This document shows positions 16,827 through 25,682 of a stretch of DNA of 64,000 nucleotides, in pieces; the first letter of the stretch is position 1, and each line of letters begins with the position of its first letter. Made by a program: the position numbers and the translations under genes. The notes under the pieces are model-generated. The model did no database searches, was not told the DNA's origin, and saw only the letters and a program-made list of their open reading frames with translations. This DNA comes from Vibrio atypicus (GTDB taxonomy: Bacteria; Pseudomonadota; Gammaproteobacteria; Enterobacterales; Vibrionaceae): NCBI RefSeq assembly GCF_009811315.1, contig NZ_BLID01000001.1, positions 744,001-808,000 on the forward strand. The letters are read 5' to 3'.

Positions 16827-18170
16827 CTAAATATAAACAAGTTTGGCGACGAAAATGGCCGTTAAGATATACATTGAGATGGACACATCTTTGGTTTTTC
16901 CTGTCGCTACTTTCAATACTGTGTAAGTTATAAACCCTAGAGCAATACCGTTTGCGATAGAGAAGGTCAATGGCATCATCAGTGCCGTGATGGCGGCTGG
17001 AGCGCCGTTGGTGAAGTCTTTCCAATCGACGTGTTGCATGCTACTCATCATGACGAAAGCTACGTAGATCAATGCGCCCGCTGTCGCATAGGCGGGAATC
17101 ATTCCTGCCAATGGCGAAAGGAAAATAGCGGCTAAGAATAGTGCTGCAACGACTATCGCCGATAGACCAGTCCGAGCACCGGCAGCCACACCTGCTGCAC
17201 TCTCAACGTAGCTAGTTACGGGCGGACAACCCACACAAGCACCGGCAACACTTGAAATCGAATCTGCTTTTAACGCCTTGCTAAGCCCTTCAATTTTGCC
17301 TGTTTCTTTGTTAACTAAGTGTGCGCGCTCAGCAACGCCCATTAGCGTGCCAGCTGTATCGAACATGTTGACGAACAAGAACGCCAAAATAACGCTGACC
17401 ATAGAGATGTTAAATGCGCCAGAGATATCCATTGCCATAAAGGTTGGCGCGATGCTTGGTGGAGCGGCAAAGAATCCATTGTATTGTACTAGCCCTAGCA
17501 TCATACCGATGATAGTCACGCTTAAAATCCCAATCAGTACGGCACCAAATACTTTACGTTCACTTAAAGCCGCAATGATCAAAAAGGCCAACGCAGCAAG
17601 GATCGCATCAGGTTTAGTAAAGTCACCTAATGACACCAAAGTTGCTGGGTTTTCAACGACAATCCCGGCTGTTTTAAGACCGATAAGACCAAGGAACAAA
17701 CCGACTCCAGCAGTCATAGAAAAGCGTAAACTGACGGGAATACTCTCAATAATCCATTGACGAATTTTATAGAAGCTCATGCCAACGAATAGGATACCAG
17801 AGAGGAAAACTGCGCCTAATGCCACTTCCCAGCTGTAACCCATCTCACTGACGACAGTGAAAGAGAAAAATGCGTTCAGTCCCATGCCCGGAGCCAAACC
17901 GACGGGCCAGTTTGCAAACAAGCCCATTAGCAAACAACCAATTGCGGCACCGATACATGTGGCAACGAATACGGCACCAGTATCCATACCTGATGCAGCC
18001 ATGATCTGAGGGTTTACAAAAATGATGTACGCCATTGTGGCAAAAGTCGTGATCCCCCCGATCATTTCATTCTTTACGCTGGTTCCATGTGCTTTCAGTT
18101 TGAAAAAGCGCTCTAAAAAGCCGCCGGATTGGCTTTCGTTGTTCAGCACTTCTGCTTTGCTTTCATTCAT
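16827..18170 (-). CDS. AzgA-type purine (hypoxanthine/guanine/adenine) permease
   Basis: A 447-residue inner-membrane transporter of the NCS2/AzgA group with about 13 helices. Diagnostic stretches are GGITTFATMAYIIFVNPQIM, GLAPGMGLNAFFSFTVV and NMFDTAGTLMGVAERAHLV, with a later CVGCPPVTSYVESAAGVAAG. Members import hypoxanthine, guanine or adenine by proton symport. It is downstream of the HIU hydrolase gene on the same strand (135-base gap) and opposite the allantoin genes, so it should supply purines to the pathway encoded in 18-31 kb. Exact base preference cannot be told. Confidence 0.9.
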   Translation of the reverse strand: MNESKAEVLNNESQSGGFLERFFKLKAHGTSVKNEMIGGITTFATMAYIIFVNPQIMAASGMDTGAVFVATCIGAAIGCLLMGLFANWPVGLAPGMGLNAFFSFTVVSEMGYSWEVALGAVFLSGILFVGMSFYKIRQWIIESIPVSLRFSMTAGVGLFLGLIGLKTAGIVVENPATLVSLGDFTKPDAILAALAFLIIAALSERKVFGAVLIGILSVTIIGMMLGLVQYNGFFAAPPSIAPTFMAMDISGAFNISMVSVILAFLFVNMFDTAGTLMGVAERAHLVNKETGKIEGLSKALKADSISSVAGACVGCPPVTSYVESAAGVAAGARTGLSAIVVAALFLAAIFLSPLAGMIPAYATAGALIYVAFVMMSSMQHVDWKDFTNGAPAAITALMMPLTFSIANGIALGFITYTVLKVATGKTKDVSISMYILTAIFVAKLVYI

Positions 18171-18305
18171 GTCAGCAAGTCCTTTTGTTTTGATTTTCCT
18201 GAAATTGAATACTGCTTTCTGTGGTCGCTATAGTGCTTACCTTCAGACTCCAATTCTCCTGATTTCTGATGTTTGACGTTGTTAGATAAAAAGTTCTGTG
18301 TTGAA

Positions 18306-18659
18306 TTAGCTGCCGCGATACGTTGAGAAACTGTAGGGGGAGACAAGCAGTGGTACATGGTAGTGTGATGTTTTTTCATTTAGACCAAAGCGGATCACGA
18401 CGTCATCAAGAAACGGTATTTCATCGATCTCTACACCTTTATCGCGGTAGTAATTGGCGACGTGAAATACGAGTTGATACTTGCCTATGACAAAGTCTTC
18501 TCCTGCTAATACCGGTGCATCTGTGCGGCCGTCAGCGTTGGTCGTCAAGGCTTTCACTTTAGTTAGGACTTCGCCTTCTATACGAAACAGTTCAACCTGA
18601 ATATTTGCACCTGGTATGCCGTGCATTGTATCCAATACATGTGTGGTGAGTTTTCCCAT
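18306..18659 (-). CDS. uraH: 5-hydroxyisourate hydrolase (transthyretin-like)
   Basis: A 117-residue HIU hydrolase, which converts 5-hydroxyisourate to OHCU in urate breakdown. The N-terminal LTTHVLDTMHGIPG has the catalytic His region, and the protein ends with the family's C-terminal YRGS tetrapeptide. An internal Arg-Gly-Asp-type substrate region is seen in the middle. It has no signal peptide, so it is cytoplasmic. It is first in a leftward unit with the purine permease, and its promoter region (18660-19005) carries palindromes ATTGTATACAAT shared with the divergent allantoinase operon. Confidence 0.95.
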   Translation of the reverse strand: MGKLTTHVLDTMHGIPGANIQVELFRIEGEVLTKVKALTTNADGRTDAPVLAGEDFVIGKYQLVFHVANYYRDKGVEIDEIPFLDDVVIRFGLNEKTSHYHVPLLVSPYSFSTYRGS

Positions 18660-18705
18660 AGTCCTACTTCGCGCGACGCGCTCTCCTTAGCTTGAGTGAA
18701 TTTAA

Positions 18706-18717
18706 ATTGTATACAAT
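18706..18717. promoter_or_regulatory. Operator ATTGTATACAAT for the purine GntR regulator (uraH side)
   Basis: A perfect 12-base palindrome 47 bases upstream of the uraH start. The same motif lies near puuE and, with small changes, upstream of xdhA and of the GntR gene itself. Confidence 0.7.
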
Positions 18718-18748
18718 GACGCATGGTGTTTGTTCTCTTTCATTATAT

Positions 18749-18758
18749 ATGTACACAA
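18749..18758. promoter_or_regulatory. Weak GntR operator-like site ATGTACACAA
   Basis: Matches 8 of the 10 core bases of TTGTATACAA and lies 32 bases from the stronger uraH-side site. It may be a secondary site or chance. Confidence 0.3.
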
Positions 18759-18938
18759 AATATTCAGATAGTAAAGCTCGTTGTTATAAAAATGTTAGTA
18801 CATAAAGTCACCAAAGGTAATAAGTGTGAAGGCGATTATGCTCATATAATGATTATAATTTTGCTTAACCTATTGAATTCAATGTGCTTGTTGTAAGGAA
18901 TTAACTTCAACAACAAAATCTTTACATTAAGATAATTT

Positions 18939-18950
18939 ATTGTATACAAT
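18939..18950. promoter_or_regulatory. Operator ATTGTATACAAT for the purine GntR regulator (puuE side)
   Basis: A perfect 12-base palindrome 55 bases upstream of the puuE start, where a repressor would overlap the promoter. Confidence 0.7.
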
Positions 18951-19005
18951 GAATGTATGGAATAAAAGGCATCCACAAAATGTTTTGCTTTAAGGAGAAG
19001 CCTGA

Positions 19006-19929
19006 ATGGATAAGGATTATTCACGAGATCTGATTGGCTACGGGGCGAATCCTCCTGACCCTAAATGGCCTGGAGGAGCTCGTATTGCTGTGTCATTTGT
19101 ATTGAACTATGAAGAGGGCGGTGAACGCTGTCTCTTACACGGTGATGATGAGTCAGAAGCATTTTTATCTGAGATTCCAGCTGCACAGCCGATTAAAGGT
19201 GAGCGTCACATTAGCATGGAATCTATTTATGAATATGGTAGTCGTGTAGGAGTTTGGCGCGTCTTAAAGCTGTTTGATGACTATGAAATTCCGTTGACGG
19301 TATTTGCTGTTGCAATGGCTATTGAGCGTCACCCTGACGTTGCGGAGGCGATGATACAAGCTGGGCACGAGATATGTAGCCATGGTTATCGCTGGATTGA
19401 CTATCAGTACATGGATGAGTCGCAAGAACGTGACCACATGATGAAAGCGATTGATATCATCAAATCGATTACTGGTCAGCGGCCTCTGGGTTGGTACACA
19501 GGGCGGACTGGCCCAAACACTCGTCGTATTGTGGCTGAAGAAGGTGGGTTTCTCTATGACTCGGATGCCTATGACGATGACTTACCTTACTGGCACACTG
19601 AAACGGGTCAGCCACAATTAGTGATCCCATATACCTTGGATGTTAACGACATGCGTTTTGCCACGGTGCAGGGCTTCAATTCTGGTGAGCAGTTCTACCA
19701 ATACCTAAAAGACACGTTCGATACCTTGTACCAAGAGGGGGAAACAGCACCCAAGATGATGTCCGTGGGTTTGCACTGTCGTTTGATTGGTCGTCCAGGA
19801 CGAATTGCCTCACTGAAACGCTTTTTAGATTACGTAAAACAGCATGATGACGTGTGGCTATGTCGTCGTGTTGATATTGCTCGCCATTGGCATGAGCACC
19901 ACCCATACGCACCATTAGAGGAGAGTTAA
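19006..19929 (+). CDS. puuE: Allantoinase PuuE (polysaccharide-deacetylase fold)
   Basis: A 307-residue PuuE-type allantoinase, converting allantoin to allantoate. It starts MDKDYSRDLIGYGANPPDP. Family landmarks are VLNYEEGGERCLLHGD, the NodB-fold strand AGHEICSHGYRWIDYQ with a metal-binding His, and a late GLHCRLIGRPGR. It is unrelated to amidohydrolase-type allantoinases. It is the first gene of an operon with uraD (1-base gap), allantoicase, ureidoglycolate lyase and urate oxidase, led by a GntR-type operator. The ATG at 19006 is supported by an AAGGAG site. Confidence 0.95.
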   Translation: MDKDYSRDLIGYGANPPDPKWPGGARIAVSFVLNYEEGGERCLLHGDDESEAFLSEIPAAQPIKGERHISMESIYEYGSRVGVWRVLKLFDDYEIPLTVFAVAMAIERHPDVAEAMIQAGHEICSHGYRWIDYQYMDESQERDHMMKAIDIIKSITGQRPLGWYTGRTGPNTRRIVAEEGGFLYDSDAYDDDLPYWHTETGQPQLVIPYTLDVNDMRFATVQGFNSGEQFYQYLKDTFDTLYQEGETAPKMMSVGLHCRLIGRPGRIASLKRFLDYVKQHDDVWLCRRVDIARHWHEHHPYAPLEES

Positions 19930-19930
19930 T

Positions 19931-20446
19931 ATGACCGAATTCCGTTTTTGTAAACCTTCAGAGATGGTGCGCGACGAATTTGTCTCTCATTTTGGTGATG
20001 TTTATGAACACAGCCCTTGGGTAGCAGAGTCCGTTTTTGAACAGGGGCTGAGCGAGCAAGATAATATGATTTCGAATCTGCATTTAAGGATGGCGGAAAC
20101 GCTATTAGGAGCAGATAGAGAGAAACAACTCGCACTTATTAACGCTCACCCAGATCTAGCAGGGAGAGCAGCAATCAATGGTGAACTCACGGCGGCCTCG
20201 ACCGCAGAGCAAGCTGGTGCAGGCATTGACCAGTGTAGCGCGACTGAGTTCGATAAATTCACAACGTACAACGACAGTTACAAAAGTCGCTTCAAATTTC
20301 CCTTCATCATGGCAGTGAAAGGGGCCAATCGTTACCAAATTCTTGAGTCGTTCGAGAAGCGATTAGGCAATGATAGTGAAACTGAGTTTGCTACTGCGAT
20401 TCAGGAGATTAATAAAATCGCTCTGTTTCGCCTACGAGATATGTAA
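19931..20446 (+). CDS. uraD: OHCU decarboxylase
   Basis: A 171-residue 2-oxo-4-hydroxy-4-carboxy-5-ureidoimidazoline decarboxylase, which makes S-allantoin after HIU hydrolase. Seen are the family motifs INAHPDLAGRAA, with the catalytic His, and FKFPFIMAVKG near the C-terminus. It is cytoplasmic with no signal peptide. It begins one base after the puuE stop, inside the same operon. Length is normal for a single-domain bacterial UraD. Confidence 0.95.
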   Translation: MTEFRFCKPSEMVRDEFVSHFGDVYEHSPWVAESVFEQGLSEQDNMISNLHLRMAETLLGADREKQLALINAHPDLAGRAAINGELTAASTAEQAGAGIDQCSATEFDKFTTYNDSYKSRFKFPFIMAVKGANRYQILESFEKRLGNDSETEFATAIQEINKIALFRLRDM

Positions 20447-20474
20447 GTCACACAGAGGTCGACTATCTCGCTTT

Positions 20475-20526
20475 AATACCGATAGGTATTTGCCCGACAT
20501 AAAGGGTATAGCGCTCTGAAAAGAGC
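20475..20526 (+). other. Two small hairpins in the uraD-alc gap
   Basis: AATACC-GATA-GGTATT (20475-20490) and GCTCT-GAAA-AGAGC (20513-20526, a stable GAAA tetraloop) lie between uraD and allantoicase. Neither has a T-run, so they are probably mRNA processing or protective structures rather than stops. Confidence 0.35.
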
Positions 20527-20571
20527 ATAACTCATTAACCCTATTTTTGAATAATTGGAAGGATAAAGGAC

Positions 20572-21558
20572 ATGTCCTTAGATTTTGAACAATACACGAA
20601 CCTGGCTGACGACAAACTTGGTGCAGAAGCGATTTTTGCCACTGATGATTTTTTTGCAGATAAAAGCCGCTTACTTCGCCGTGAAGCCCCGGAGTGGAAA
20701 GCTGACTTATATGATGACCATGGCAAGTGGATGGACGGATGGGAAAGCCGCCGTAAACGTGGTGAAGGCTACGACTATTGTGTCATTCGATTAGGTCTTG
20801 CTGGCACGATTGCTGGTGTTGATATTGATACTTCATTTTTTACGGGTAACTTTCCACCATCAGCGTCAATCGATGCATGTTATTCACCAGATGGTGACCC
20901 AACGGATGCGACAGTGTGGCAAGAGATCCTGCCATCAATGAGTCTTCAAGGTGATCATCATCATCTAGAAGAAATTGCGAGCGAAGAAGTATTCACTCAC
21001 CTACGTCTAAACATCTATCCAGATGGTGGCGTGGCTCGTTTACGTGTTTATGGTCGTCCTAGTGTGGATTGGGATCGTATAGCACCTCAACAACAAGTTG
21101 ATCTTGCGTCCGTTGAAAATGGCGGTCGAGCACTGGCGTGTAGTGATGAGCATTATGGACGCAAAGCCAACATTCTTGGGCCGGGGCGTGGTGAGAACAT
21201 GGGTGATGGTTGGGAAACCGCACGTCGCCGTACTCCTGGTAATGACTGGGTGATTGTTGCTCTGGGTCATGCCGGTAATGTAGAGCGTGTTGTGGTTGAT
21301 ACCGCGCATTTTAAGGGGAATTTTCCAGATAGCTGCTCGATTCAAGCGGCCTACGTAAAAGGTGGCACAGATGATCAAGTGGCGACTCAAAGCCTATTTT
21401 GGCGTGAGTTACTTCCCGCGCAAAAGCTCAAGGCGCACGATATTCATGAGTTCAGCTCAGAAGTGAATGACTTGGGTGCAATCACGCATGTACGCCTAAA
21501 CATTTTCCCCGATGGCGGAATTAGCCGTTTGCGTTTGTTTGGCACAAAAGCGAAATAA
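20572..21558 (+). CDS. alc: Allantoicase
   Basis: A 328-residue allantoicase that splits allantoate into ureidoglycolate and urea. It consists of two repeats of the same jelly-roll domain, visible as paired motifs: [20 protein letters not shown] near residue 60 and [20 protein letters not shown] near residue 215. [14 protein letters not shown] is echoed by [14 protein letters not shown], and each half ends [19 protein letters not shown] or [19 protein letters not shown]. It is the third gene of the urate-to-glyoxylate operon. Urea is a product, but no urease is encoded in the window. Confidence 0.96.
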   Translation: MSLDFEQYTNLADDKLGAEAIFATDDFFADKSRLLRREAPEWKADLYDDHGKWMDGWESRRKRGEGYDYCVIRLGLAGTIAGVDIDTSFFTGNFPPSASIDACYSPDGDPTDATVWQEILPSMSLQGDHHHLEEIASEEVFTHLRLNIYPDGGVARLRVYGRPSVDWDRIAPQQQVDLASVENGGRALACSDEHYGRKANILGPGRGENMGDGWETARRRTPGNDWVIVALGHAGNVERVVVDTAHFKGNFPDSCSIQAAYVKGGTDDQVATQSLFWRELLPAQKLKAHDIHEFSSEVNDLGAITHVRLNIFPDGGISRLRLFGTKAK

Positions 21559-21572
21559 GCGAGGAAGTGACT

Positions 21573-22103
21573 ATGAGCAATGGACCTCGTCGTTTAATGA
21601 TCGAGCCGTTAACTAAGCAAGCCTTTGCGGAGTTTGGTGAAGTGATTGAAGTGGATAATAGCGATTACTTCATGATCAACAACGGTTCGACTCGTCGTTA
21701 TCACCGATTGGCTACGACGGATGTACAAGATCAAAGTGGTGAAGCCATTATCAGTATCTTTCAGGCGACACCGCTTAGCTACCCATTAACGATAAAAATG
21801 TTAGAGCGTCATCCATTGGGATCGCAAGCATTTGTTCCCTTGCTTGGTCAACCTTATCTCATTGTTGTTGCCGCGAAAGGTGACGCCCCATCATTGTCAG
21901 AATGCCGTGCTTTTTTTAGTAATGGACGTCAAGGCGTGAATTACCACAAAGGTGTTTGGCATCACCCTGTTCTTGCCCTAACTGAGCAAGATCAATTCCT
22001 TATCGTTGATAGAGGCGGAGAAGGGCATAACTGTGATGAGGTGTTCTTTGAGCAAGAGTTGGTTTCTCTTCACCTAGAAGATTTACCAACGCACACTGGA
22101 TAG
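21573..22103 (+). CDS. allA: Ureidoglycolate lyase
   Basis: A 176-residue AllA-family cupin that releases glyoxylate and urea from ureidoglycolate. Family landmarks are IEPLTKQAFAEFGEVIEVDN at the start, the cupin strands MLERHPLGSQAFVPL and NYHKGVWHHPVL, and QDQFLIVDRGGEG. The ATG at 21573 is preferred to an in-frame GTG at 21567 because the GAGGA ribosome site fits it. It begins 14 bases after the allantoicase stop. It completes the route from urate to glyoxylate. Confidence 0.94.
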   Translation: MSNGPRRLMIEPLTKQAFAEFGEVIEVDNSDYFMINNGSTRRYHRLATTDVQDQSGEAIISIFQATPLSYPLTIKMLERHPLGSQAFVPLLGQPYLIVVAAKGDAPSLSECRAFFSNGRQGVNYHKGVWHHPVLALTEQDQFLIVDRGGEGHNCDEVFFEQELVSLHLEDLPTHTG

Positions 22104-22147
22104 GAAACAACGCAGTCTAGAAAGAATGCTGTAAGAAGGAATTTATT

Positions 22148-23389
22148 ATGGATCCACATATCACGGAGTGGTTGAATCTAGCGATTCGCTGGGTTCACAT
22201 GATAGTTGGCATTGCATGGATTGGTGCATCATTTTACTTTGTTTGGTTAGAGAACAACTTAAATCGCGTCAACCCAAAAACAGGATTATCAGGAGATCTA
22301 TGGGCGATTCACGGTGGTGGTATTTATCACCTAGAGAAGTACAAACTTGCGCCACCAGAGATGCCAGAGCACCTACATTGGTTTAAGTGGGAAGCGTACT
22401 TTACGTGGATAACAGGTGTGCTACTACTGGGTGTTGTTTACTATCTTAACGCCGAGATCTACTTGATTGCTCCGGGTTCTGGTATGGAGCCGAGTACTGC
22501 GATTGCCATTGGTATTGGCGCCTTGGTTGCAGGTTGGTTTATCTACGACCTACTGTGTGAATCGCCATTAGGTAAAACGCCAATGCTGCTAGGGACGGTG
22601 CTGTTCGTGCTGCTAGTAGGCGCAACGTATGGCCTATCTCAAGTATTCAGTGGCCGTGGTGCATACATTCATGTTGGGGCCACTATCGGCACTATCATGG
22701 TGGGTAATGTATTCCGCGTGATTATGCCAGCGCAGCGTAACCTCGTGAGTGCGATTGAAGAGAATCGAGAACCTGATCCCGCGTTACCAGCGAAAGGTTT
22801 GTTGCGATCTCGTCACAACAACTACCTTACGTTACCCGTGCTGTTCATTATGATCAGTAATCACTTTCCGAGTACGTATGGTTCAGAGTACAACTGGGCG
22901 ATTCTTGCTGGCCTTGCCATCTTTAGTATCTTGGTTCGCCATTACTTTAATACTCGTCATGGTAGCCAAAAGTTTGCTTGGACTGTTCCTGTGGCAGCGC
23001 TTGGTATGATCACGCTTGCGTTTGTGACTTCACCGTATGCCAACAGACCAGCCGCTCCACTAGCGAAAGCGCCAGTCGCGGTTGAAGCACCTGCGGAAAC
23101 AGCGACAGAAACCACTCCTGCGGATAATGGAGTGAACTTTGCAATCATTAATCAGGTGATTCAGGAGCGCTGCTCAGTGTGCCATGCAGCAACGCCAACT
23201 CATGATGCTTTTGCAGCAGCACCAGCAGGTGTCATTTTGGACACGCCTCAGGAGATTCAAGCCAATAGCCCTAGAATAGCTCAGACGGTAACGACTAAAT
23301 ACATGCCGTTAGGCAACATGACCCAAATGACCGAAGACGAGCGAGAGCTTATCGGCAATTGGGTTGAGCAAGGGGCGGCGATCAACTAA
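22148..23389 (+). CDS. puuD: Membrane urate oxidase PuuD with C-terminal cytochrome c domain
   Basis: A 413-residue PuuD-type urate oxidase, oxidising urate to 5-hydroxyisourate. About eight membrane helices (starting WVHMIVGIAWIGASFYFVWL) form the urate-oxidising domain, with histidines such as HGGGIYHLEKYK. After an Ala/Pro-rich linker, a periplasmic cytochrome c domain carries CSVCH at residues 342-346 for haem and a likely Met ligand in YMPLGNM. Electrons from urate probably enter the respiratory chain rather than making peroxide. It is the last gene of the puuE operon, followed by two hairpins. It replaces both soluble uricase and HpxO-type enzymes. Confidence 0.95.
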   Translation: MDPHITEWLNLAIRWVHMIVGIAWIGASFYFVWLENNLNRVNPKTGLSGDLWAIHGGGIYHLEKYKLAPPEMPEHLHWFKWEAYFTWITGVLLLGVVYYLNAEIYLIAPGSGMEPSTAIAIGIGALVAGWFIYDLLCESPLGKTPMLLGTVLFVLLVGATYGLSQVFSGRGAYIHVGATIGTIMVGNVFRVIMPAQRNLVSAIEENREPDPALPAKGLLRSRHNNYLTLPVLFIMISNHFPSTYGSEYNWAILAGLAIFSILVRHYFNTRHGSQKFAWTVPVAALGMITLAFVTSPYANRPAAPLAKAPVAVEAPAETATETTPADNGVNFAIINQVIQERCSVCHAATPTHDAFAAAPAGVILDTPQEIQANSPRIAQTVTTKYMPLGNMTQMTEDERELIGNWVEQGAAIN

Positions 23390-23409
23390 TCGCCAACAAC
23401 CAAATCCCG

Positions 23410-23466
23410 CTTATCGGATGCTAAGTCCGGTAAGTGAGATCCCCGGCACCTGTTCCGGGTTTTTTA
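23410..23466 (+). terminator. Hairpin plus rho-independent terminator after puuD
   Basis: A 9-base stem CTTATCGGA/TCCGGTAAG (one G-T pair, 23410-23434) is followed by CCCGG-N8-CCGGG and TTTTTT (23442-23466). The second is a standard terminator for the allantoin operon; the first may protect the 3-prime end. Confidence 0.75.
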
Positions 23467-23487
23467 TGCCCCCAGTAAATCTGGATT

Positions 23488-23961
23488 TTAAGCGAGGGCG
23501 TCGTGGGTGAAGCGCTGTCTTGTCACTGTCCCCCACTTATGATCATGATAAATATCTTCGACAAATTGATCGGCGGTGTAATCACTGACCACATCACGCC
23601 AAAAATGCACCGCATGGTTAGCGCCTGCGACTTGCTTTATCTCCCACGTGCCACGTAAATGCTCAAACAGTTGCGAGATAAACTTCTTACCAACTTTGTT
23701 TTTGCGAAAGTAGGGCAGTACGTAGAAATCGCAGATCTCATATTCATTGACCGATTTTTCTTCGATGGCAGTGAGAGCTGCTGGAACGCTTTCCAAGTAC
23801 AAAAGGTAACCTGTGACATTGGCTTCTATTTTCGGATAGATCTCAAACAGGCCATCTTGGTTTGGCTTGTCATCAATCATTTTCGAAAACTCAGCGGCAT
23901 AGCCTTGGTACAAATTGGCGTAAACATGATGGTTATTGGCGTCAACTTTTACGATGTTCAT
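23488..23961 (-). CDS. GNAT-family N-acetyltransferase
   Basis: A 157-residue GNAT protein. The acetyl-CoA-binding region is CDFYVLPYFRKNKVGKKF (an Arg/Lys-x-x-Gly-x-Gly/Ala-like loop), followed by LFEHLRGTWEIKQVAGANHA and HFWR. The acceptor is unknown. The ATG at 23961 gives a normal GNAT N-terminus (MNIVKVDANNHHVY) and has a GAGAG ribosome site; an in-frame start at 24018 adds 19 residues without a ribosome site. It is not obviously linked to purine catabolism. Confidence 0.78.
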   Translation of the reverse strand: MNIVKVDANNHHVYANLYQGYAAEFSKMIDDKPNQDGLFEIYPKIEANVTGYLLYLESVPAALTAIEEKSVNEYEICDFYVLPYFRKNKVGKKFISQLFEHLRGTWEIKQVAGANHAVHFWRDVVSDYTADQFVEDIYHDHKWGTVTRQRFTHDALA

Positions 23962-24304
23962 TCGCTGCTCTCTATACAGTCTTGATAAGTCATGTTCTTC
24001 ATCGGCAACAGTCGCCATTATTCAAAGGCGTGCCTGAGAAGAGTAATTATGCTCAAGCAAGGGCGTTGCGATGGCGGAATAGTAGAAGAACACGCCGGCT
24101 TGATATAGAGCCCTTTTATTAAATCACTTTTGCAGATTCGTAATAATCGAAAGGGATTGGTTTAACGTGCGTTTGACGAGCCTGTGTCAGGCCGTTGGTG
24201 TTACTTGGGCTGATATAGAAAAGCCTAACTGGGAGAAGTTAGGCTTTGTGCTTATGAAAGCAGCAAGGGATTCAGAAGCGTGTTACTAGGAAGGGAATGT
24301 TTGA
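23962..24304. other. Intergenic region between guaD end and GNAT gene
   Basis: A region of 343 bases. Apart from the strong hairpin at 24220-24247 and the promoter area of the GNAT gene, I see no gene, repeat or RNA structure. Confidence 0.6.
24220..24247 (-). terminator. Terminator of the xdh-guaD operon
   Basis: AAAGCCTAACT pairs perfectly with AGTTAGGCTTT over a 6-base loop. Read on the minus strand it ends in a short T-run just after guaD, the last gene of the operon. Confidence 0.75.
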
Positions 24305-25642
24305 TTAACCAACGAACTTTTTCTCGTCGATGTTACCTTGCGCATCGTAGGCTTTTTCGCCATAGATGAACGTCTTACACACTGTGCGGTCATCACCCAA
24401 GCTCATTAAAACAAACAGTTTTTCTTCAAGCGTAGTTGCTTGTTTCATTCTAAAGCGCATCAGTTGGGTAGCGTGCAAATCGAGCACGACAAAATCGGCT
24501 TCTTTACCCACTTCTAAGTTACCAATTTTATCTTCTAGATGTAGAGAGCGAGCACCGCCAAGTGTTGCTAAGAAGAGGGATTTAAGAGGGTGGAGCTTTT
24601 CTTGCTGAAGCTGCATGATTTTATACGCTTCACTCATGGTCTGTAGTATCGAGAAACTGGTCCCTGCACCTACATCAGTACCCATTCCGATTCTGACACC
24701 ATACTCTTCAAGCTTAGGAAGTTTGAATAGGCCAGAGCCTAAAAAGAGGTTTGAAGTTGGACAGAAGGCGATAGCAGATTCGGTATCGGCCAAGCGCTGA
24801 CACTCGCAATCAGACAGGTGAATACCGTGAGCAAAGACAGAACGTTTGTGCAGTAAGCCGTAGTGGTCATAGACATCAAGGTAAGAGTCGCGCTCCGGGA
24901 ATAGGTCGAGCACCCATTCAATCTCTTTCTTGTTTTCAGATAAATGCGTGTGCATGTAAACATCTGGGTACTCTTCCAGCAGCTTACCGACTGTCGCGAG
25001 CTGTTCTGGAGTACTGGTTGGGGCAAAGCGTGGTGTCACCGCGTAGAGCAGACGGCCTCGATTGTGCCATCGCTCTATGAGCTCTTTCGAGGCTTGGTAG
25101 CCAGATTCAGGAGTGTCTGTTAGGTAGTCTGGCGCATTGCGGTCCATCAAGACTTTACCTGCGATCATACGTAAGTTACGGCGCTCTGCCTCGCCAAAGA
25201 AAACATCCACAGACTCTTTATGTACCGTACCAAAAACCAGCGCCGTGGTGGTGCCGTTACTGGCCAACTCATCAAAGAAAAGCCGTGCGACTTTTAAGGC
25301 GTAAATCGGATTTTTAAAGCGTCGCTCTTCTGGGAAAGTATAGTTTTCTAGCCAATCGAGAAGCTGCTCTCCATACGAGGCAATCATACCGGTTTGAGGG
25401 TAGTGGATATGGGTATCGATAAAGCCTGAGGTGATGAGTTTGTCTTCGTATTCGGTAATCTTAAGGTCGTTTGGCTGGCGAGCGATGACGGTTTCTGTCT
25501 CACCGATATCGATAATATGCCCATCTTCGACGACGATCATTCCGTCACCAAAGAATTGATAAGAATTCTCTAGTCCGACATCTTTCGGATCAGCGATGCT
25601 GTGCAAAATAGCTGCACGATAAGCGTTACGTTGCGTTGTCAT
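24305..25642 (-). CDS. guaD: Guanine deaminase
   Basis: A 445-residue amidohydrolase converting guanine to xanthine. Metal and active-site motifs are FIDTHIHYPQTGMIASYGEQ (His-x-His), YMHTHLSENKKEI, HGIHLSDCE and GMGTDVGAGTSFS, all typical of GuaD. The ATG at 25642 follows AAGGAAGTAAC; the reading frame is open further upstream (to 25759), but that part overlaps the xdhC end and lacks a ribosome site. It is the last gene of the operon xdhA-xdhB-xdhC-guaD, feeding xanthine straight to the dehydrogenase. Confidence 0.95.
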   Translation of the reverse strand: MTTQRNAYRAAILHSIADPKDVGLENSYQFFGDGMIVVEDGHIIDIGETETVIARQPNDLKITEYEDKLITSGFIDTHIHYPQTGMIASYGEQLLDWLENYTFPEERRFKNPIYALKVARLFFDELASNGTTTALVFGTVHKESVDVFFGEAERRNLRMIAGKVLMDRNAPDYLTDTPESGYQASKELIERWHNRGRLLYAVTPRFAPTSTPEQLATVGKLLEEYPDVYMHTHLSENKKEIEWVLDLFPERDSYLDVYDHYGLLHKRSVFAHGIHLSDCECQRLADTESAIAFCPTSNLFLGSGLFKLPKLEEYGVRIGMGTDVGAGTSFSILQTMSEAYKIMQLQQEKLHPLKSLFLATLGGARSLHLEDKIGNLEVGKEADFVVLDLHATQLMRFRMKQATTLEEKLFVLMSLGDDRTVCKTFIYGEKAYDAQGNIDEKKFVG

Positions 25643-25682
25643 TGTTACTTCCTTTTTAAACCCAAATTTACCGCTGCTTGGG

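Larger units (their letters stand above)
18660..19005. other. Divergent promoter region of purine catabolism operons
   Basis: An AT-rich intergenic region of 346 bases between uraH (leftward) and puuE (rightward). It holds two perfect copies of ATTGTATACAAT, one near each gene, and one weaker relative ATGTACACAA. No gene or known riboswitch fold was recognised. Confidence 0.8.

Noticed and set aside
17278..17760. 160-codon plus-strand open frame inside the purine permease gene
   Set aside because: It lies opposite clear transmembrane coding sequence and has the composition expected for the complement of a membrane-protein gene.
18171..18305. Purine riboswitch ahead of the permease gene
   Set aside because: The 135-base leader was read on the minus strand for the purine aptamer core and its conserved loops; none was recognised, and regulation by the upstream operator is simpler.
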